64,000 nt of DNA, taken from Gymnothorax reevesii (taxonomy: Eukaryota; Chordata; Actinopteri; Anguilliformes; Muraenidae). Shown here one piece after another: positions 60,190 through 64,000 of the stretch (position 1 is its first letter; each line of letters starts with the position of its first letter). The notes under the pieces are model-generated. The model was not told the origin of the DNA. It searched no databases and saw nothing but the letters and a program-made list of their open reading frames with translations. The position numbers and the translations under genes are program-made. Where the stretch lies: NCBI GenBank assembly GCA_029721435.1, contig CM056576.1:121695166-121759165 (forward strand), read 5' to 3'.

Positions 60190-61040
60190 GCGAGTGCCTC
60201 AAGTTCGCATGGGAGCCACTGGAGCTGATGCTTTTTTAGTTTGGCATGAAAGAATCCAGCAAGGCATGTGCTACCATCACTGCTCTTCTGTACATGGTTG
60301 CCGCATGGATTTGACCGAGGCATCAGTCACAATGCTGAGGTGGTCAGAGGGTTGAGGTATTGTAATGGTCTTGCAATTTGTGTCAGTTCATCATCCCAGT
60401 GAATTTTTTTCACCGAATGTGTTGCCCGCTGTGACACTGTCAAATGGATGCATCAATGATGCATAGCTATCTAAGACCCTACTGAGGGCCTTGAGGGCTC
60501 CGACAAAGGACTGCAACCCCTGCACTGTAGGCGGAGGTTTGACAGCCTGGAGGGCGGATATCTTGTGTTGGCTTGCTTTCAGAGTCCCCTCTGACCTAAT
60601 CCATCCCAAGATATTTGTGGATCTAGGACACAATTGTTATGCACTTCGTCATAGGTTGTTACGTTTGAGAGCGGAAAGCACCATCTTCCAATTGCAAAGG
60701 GTCTCATCAGATGTTTGACCTCCACAGAAGAGATCGTCGGCCAGTTTCACGACTCTGCCCTCCTGGACAAGTTCACCAAGGACACGACTCATGAGTTCCT
60801 CCAAGTATGCCTCCGATCTTGGCATCCCCATGGCGCAACATGGGCAAACACGTATGCCCTTAAAAGGAGTAACATTCCCACAATACTTCAACAAACTGTT
60901 GGAGAGTGGAATCTGTATAAAATGTATTTGTAAAAAATCCAGCAAAATATTGTTTTTCAGTCATCATGGTCAGTTCCTTCTAATGTCACCTTTCACCTTC
61001 AGGTTGTCCACAAATGCCCATGAACTGCTTTCCATATGAA
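60190..61040 (-). pseudogene. gypsy 2 reverse transcriptase and start of RNase H
   Basis: RT text on the minus strand includes [43 protein letters not shown] and [12 protein letters not shown] (catalytic DD kept, 60,945-60,649). A second frame has TNILGWIRSEG and PPPTVQGLQSFVGALKALSRV (60,633-60,391). RNase H begins with SIVTDASVKSM and runs to HQLQWLPCELEALA before the insertion at 60,189. Frames change at least twice. Upstream of 61,040 the homology ends. Confidence 0.88.
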
Positions 61041-61237
61041 GAGGGGGATGGGGAACATGGTGCAAACCTGCATTTACAATAGCGGTGTTGCACATAGAAA
61101 CTATAGGGGGCGTAGTTTTGTAAAAATACCAATTCCTATGTAATGGGACTGAAAAGGAGCAAGTTGCTACAAATTTTCACATGAAGGCACTAGTTAGCCA
61201 GCCAGAGTAAATGCTTGCTAGCTACTGAGAGGCAGTT

Positions 61238-61241
<4 letters not shown>

Positions 61242-61283
<42 letters not shown>

Positions 61284-61329
61284 CGTGCGTGTGCGTGCGT
61301 GTGTGCGTGCGTGCGTGTGTGTGTGTGTG
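61242..61329. repeat. GT/GTGC microsatellite
   Basis: A pure GT tract followed by GTGC and GTGCGT units, 88 bases. Confidence 0.97.
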
Positions 61330-61564
61330 AAAAATGGTTGAAAATGATGTAGGGACAAACCACGGAAGTGGATTAATTGTAGCCTCAAAGTCTGAGTTGC
61401 AGTCATTGAGCCATCACTGAGGCTTACCGTGCCAGTTTGATGGATAATTCGTGCCTGGCATGATTATCACTTCTTGGAACAATCTGACATCTTTCTAATA
61501 TCACCAGTATTGGCAAACCACTTTGCATTGCTTCATGTAATGTCGGACATAGGAAATGTATTTA

Positions 61565-62760
61565 TTTCACTTTCAACAGAAATAAAGAGAAAACATAGAA
61601 TCCCATTTCCAAAAAAAGAATGGGAACCTGTTTAAAATGTGAATAAAAACAGAATGCAACTTTATATTTAATTGAATATAGTACAATGCTACAATATAGT
61701 ACAAATATAGTACAAATGTTGAAACAGAAATACGCGTAGAGTATGGTGTGGCATTGTCTTGTTGAAATAAGCACGGCCTACCCAGAAAAAGACTTTGTCT
61801 GGATTACAGCAAATGTTGCTCCAAAACCTGTATATTTCATTCAGCATTGATGCTATCTTCACAGATGCTCAAGTTACACATGCCATGTGCACTAATGCAC
61901 CCCCATGCTATTACAGATGCTGGCTTTTGAATTGTGCGCTTATAAGCCAAATAGACCCTCTCCTCTATAGCCTGGAGAGTGCGGTGTGTATGATTTCATG
62001 AAAAAAATTTCATATCTTGATTGGTCAGGCCACAAGAAAGTTTTCCACTTTGCCTCAGTCCATCTCAAATGAGCTCGGGCCCAGAGAAAGCGGCAGGATT
62101 TCTCAATCTTGTCTATGTATGGTTTCATATCGTTACATGGTTGATTTTCAACTTGCATTTCTGGATGCAGTGACAGACTGCGTTCACTGACAATAGATTT
62201 TAGAAGTGCTCCTGTTCCCATGCATTGATTCTCACTGCAGAATTCAATCTGTTTTTAATGCATTGCTGTGTGAGGGCCTGAAGATCATGGCTTTTCTATA
62301 TTGTTTTTCAGCCTTATCCTTTCCTGGCAGACAGATTTCTCTTGATTTGCAGATTTTTTCATGATACTATGTACTGTCAATGATGAAATCCCAAAATTCT
62401 TTGCTGTTTACATTGAAAAACATTTTTATTAAATTTTTAAGAACAATTTTTAAGAACAAATCTTTCATTTTTTTGCCTTTATGCAGTCTTTCATAGAGTG
62501 GTGAAGCCCATGGCCATCTTTACCTCTGAAATACTCAGACTCTATTAGATGTTCATTTTATGCCCAATCATGTTAATGACCTGTTGCTAATCAACGTAAT
62601 TAGCTGTCACACGTTCCACCAGATGTACTTTTTAAGCATCATACAATTCCAGTGTTTTGTGACCCCTGTCCTAACCTTTTTCAAATGTGTTGTGAGCATC
62701 AAATTCAAAATGAGCAAATATTTTTTTTAAAAAACAATACAATTTCTCAGTTTAAATATG
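61565..62760 (-). mobile_element. Tc1-like relic F, same family as relic E
   Basis: On the minus strand the transposase is recognisable in several frames: RFLWARAHLRWTEAKWKTFL then WPDQSRYEI (the family has D-E-S where this has D-Q-S, first catalytic D kept), GCISAHGMCNL, a shared VLEQHLL block, and LFLGRPCLFQQDNATPYS with the second catalytic D. The C-terminal third with the final E is missing, and the text passes into a T-rich end near 61,680. At least four stops are present. The N-terminal part around 62,220-62,500 is barely recognisable. Inactive. Confidence 0.8.
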
Positions 62761-62840
62761 AGCCCTTAAGAACCATACTGAGCCATCCCACACTCTTAGT
62801 GAAATTGAATTGAGGTAAAAACAGATCTATATTTCCTAAA

Positions 62841-63265
62841 TGGGCCAACCCAATCTGCCCACATGGATTGTTAATACAAGCAAACATCTTCTCTGCCACT
62901 GTGCAAATGCATAGTGGGCCGTCTCACAATTTCCCATAATTCTTTTTAAACACGGCAGCTAAGAATCTCACTGATGAGGAATTGCTTGCTATTATTGATG
63001 ATGATAGTGAAGTGGAAGATGACAGAGACCCAGTTTGTCCCAAATGAATCAGAAGATGATGGTTCCTCTTCAGCAGGAGGTAGGTTTCACTTTAAATGAA
63101 ACAGAAGAACATAACCTGCATAAGAAGTGCATATACATAATTTTACATATCTTGAGTTTGTAACATGCAGTGTTTTTCTTTGTTGCCAGTTACTCTAAAT
63201 GGCACAGGAGGCAAGGAAACTTTGAGTCATATTTTCTCAAAAGTACTCCAGTGTGGGTTGGCCCA
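62841..63265. mobile_element. 425-bp element with 12-bp perfect inverted ends and piggyBac-like exon
   Basis: TGGGCCAACCCA (62,841-62,852) is repeated as its exact complement at 63,254-63,265. Inside, 62,955-63,080 encodes LTDEELLAIIDDDSEVEDD then, after a one-base shift, FVPNESEDDGSSSAG. This is the acidic N-terminus typical of piggyBac-type transposases, and a GTAGGT donor follows. No TTAA is seen at the ends, and the rest of the transposase is absent, so this is a short derivative or chance pairing of ends. Confidence 0.4.
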
Positions 63266-63404
63266 GTAGGTTTCTTAGAGGCTCATATTTGACATGTTGA
63301 CTTTATACTGTTTTTGATTCTTCTTCTAACCTCTTCTTCTTCTTCTGCTTTTATATGAAGTACACAAAGCCAAAAATCTCAAAAGTCAGGTCCAGTGATA
63401 ATAT

Positions 63405-63990
63405 TCAGGCAAGGGCAACGTCGAATGTTCTGTCCAGCTTGTTGTAGCCCCCAGTGAGACGCCTTAGGTAGCAGTCATTTACGGTGTGGTGACTTGTCTT
63501 ACCTTGGAGGACACAGTCACAGGCAGGGTTGTCAACCATCCCCCATTTGTGCAGATGGTATCCTGTTCTGGCCAGCAGGGTGCGCATGTGGCTCAGACTC
63601 TGGTACTGTTTGCATGGGAGTTCGAAACCGCTTGGCTTCACTGTGGGATATGATGGTGGTGTGGTCCCAGTTGGAGCTGGAAACTGCCCATGTCCTGCAC
63701 CATTTAGGCTTCACATCAAAGTTGTTCAAAGAATGAAAGGACAATCAGACAGGCTTGAAAGTTGTTAGATGCATGGATGGGAAGATTGAGGTTGGCATCA
63801 ATAGCATTCATGTCCTTCATCATTCTCTCCTTTCTGCATGTGCTGAGGGGAGTGACAGAGGACAGAGTGCCATAGAAGAGGTGTTGTTTTCAATGTCCAC
63901 GTAACCACCTACTTTGCAGAGCTCAGAGCTGTGTTGACTCGTTTGGCACGGTAGCTGTTAGCCTAAGTAGTTGAGCAGTACCCTGCAGTC
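63405..63990 (-). pseudogene. LINE ORF2 C-terminal end, frameshifted
   Basis: The minus-strand frame 63,641-63,405 reads PSGFELPCKQYQSLSHMRTL, then TGYHLHKWGMVDNPACDC and HTVNDCYLRRLTGGY. The W-G-x-x-D-x-P-x-C-x-C pattern followed by H and C is the cysteine-rich tail seen after RT in several fish non-LTR polymerases. The upstream part is in other frames (KPKWCRTWAVSSSNWDHT; LLNYLG near 63,970). It continues beyond the window edge. Confidence 0.65.
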
Positions 63991-64000
63991 AAGTAGACTA

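Larger units (their letters stand above)
56262..61040 (-). mobile_element. Ty3/gypsy-type retrotransposon 2, 5'-truncated, with two insertions
   Basis: The minus strand from about 61,040 gives reverse transcriptase (to 60,390), RNase H (60,389-60,190, resuming at 58,949), zinc-binding region and integrase (to 57,498), the pol C-terminus (56,967-56,545) and a putative LTR (56,443-56,262). A DNA insertion at 58,950-60,189 and a retroposon at 56,968-57,497 split the frame. No gag, protease or 5' LTR is present in the window. Sequence style differs from gypsy 1 (no chromodomain, LADD instead of YLDD), so it is a separate lineage. Confidence 0.85.

Noticed and set aside
60152..60718. Plus-strand frames of 67-75 codons
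   Set aside because: Antisense shadows of the gypsy 2 RT and RNase H coding sequence.

Overview
This window looks like an intergenic region of a ray-finned (probably teleost) fish genome. The evidence is the transposon spectrum: several Tc1-like families with IR/DR ends, an L2-type LINE with a 3' UTR ending in ATTGAAA-type repeats, a chromodomain Ty3/gypsy element, TTAA-flanked DNA elements with a THAP exon, tRNA-headed SINEs and long GT microsatellites. I found no convincing host protein-coding gene, rRNA, functional tRNA or CRISPR array. Almost all recognisable coding sequence is transposase or retroelement polymerase in various stages of decay.

Layout. About 1-20.3 kb is mostly unique, AT-rich, non-coding DNA with many TAAT-type homeodomain-like words, a few CpG-rich patches (6.23-6.49, 7.39-7.56 kb), a tRNA-headed SINE (16.1-16.6 kb) and a small MITE (17.2 kb). 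It reads like a gene desert that could carry conserved regulatory elements, but conservation cannot be measured from one sequence. A dead Tc1 element lies at 20.3-21.8 kb, followed by more unique DNA to 26 kb.

From 26.7 to 39.6 kb a decayed chromodomain Ty3/gypsy element lies on the minus strand. It has been split by an L2 LINE (29.4-30.9 kb), by a terminal-inverted-repeat element (31.5-37.4 kb) that contains a Kolobok-like TTAA element (32.0-36.0 kb) that in turn contains a Tc1-like element (32.1-32.9 kb), and by another inverted-repeat element (38.0-39.2 kb). This is a four-level nest that gives a relative insertion history.

At 39.9-41.4 kb lies the freshest element: a Tc1-like transposon with perfect 28-bp ends, TA target sites, a DD34E transposase and a single in-frame TGA. 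A second nest at 42.1-45.8 kb contains a Tc1 deletion derivative that keeps only its DNA-binding ORF. An L1/Tx1-like LINE tail with long GT tracts follows at 46.7-47.6 kb.

From 47.6 to 54.9 kb the DNA is again mainly unique, with one decayed Tc1-like relic. From 54.9 to 64 kb there is a THAP exon, a second Ty3/gypsy element (minus strand, 56.3-61.0 kb, itself holding two insertions), a relic of the same family as the 51.6-kb element on the opposite strand, a piggyBac-like fragment and a LINE 3' end. These elements do not cooperate in a pathway. They record successive insertions into a region that tolerates them, flanked by stretches with far fewer recognisable insertions.
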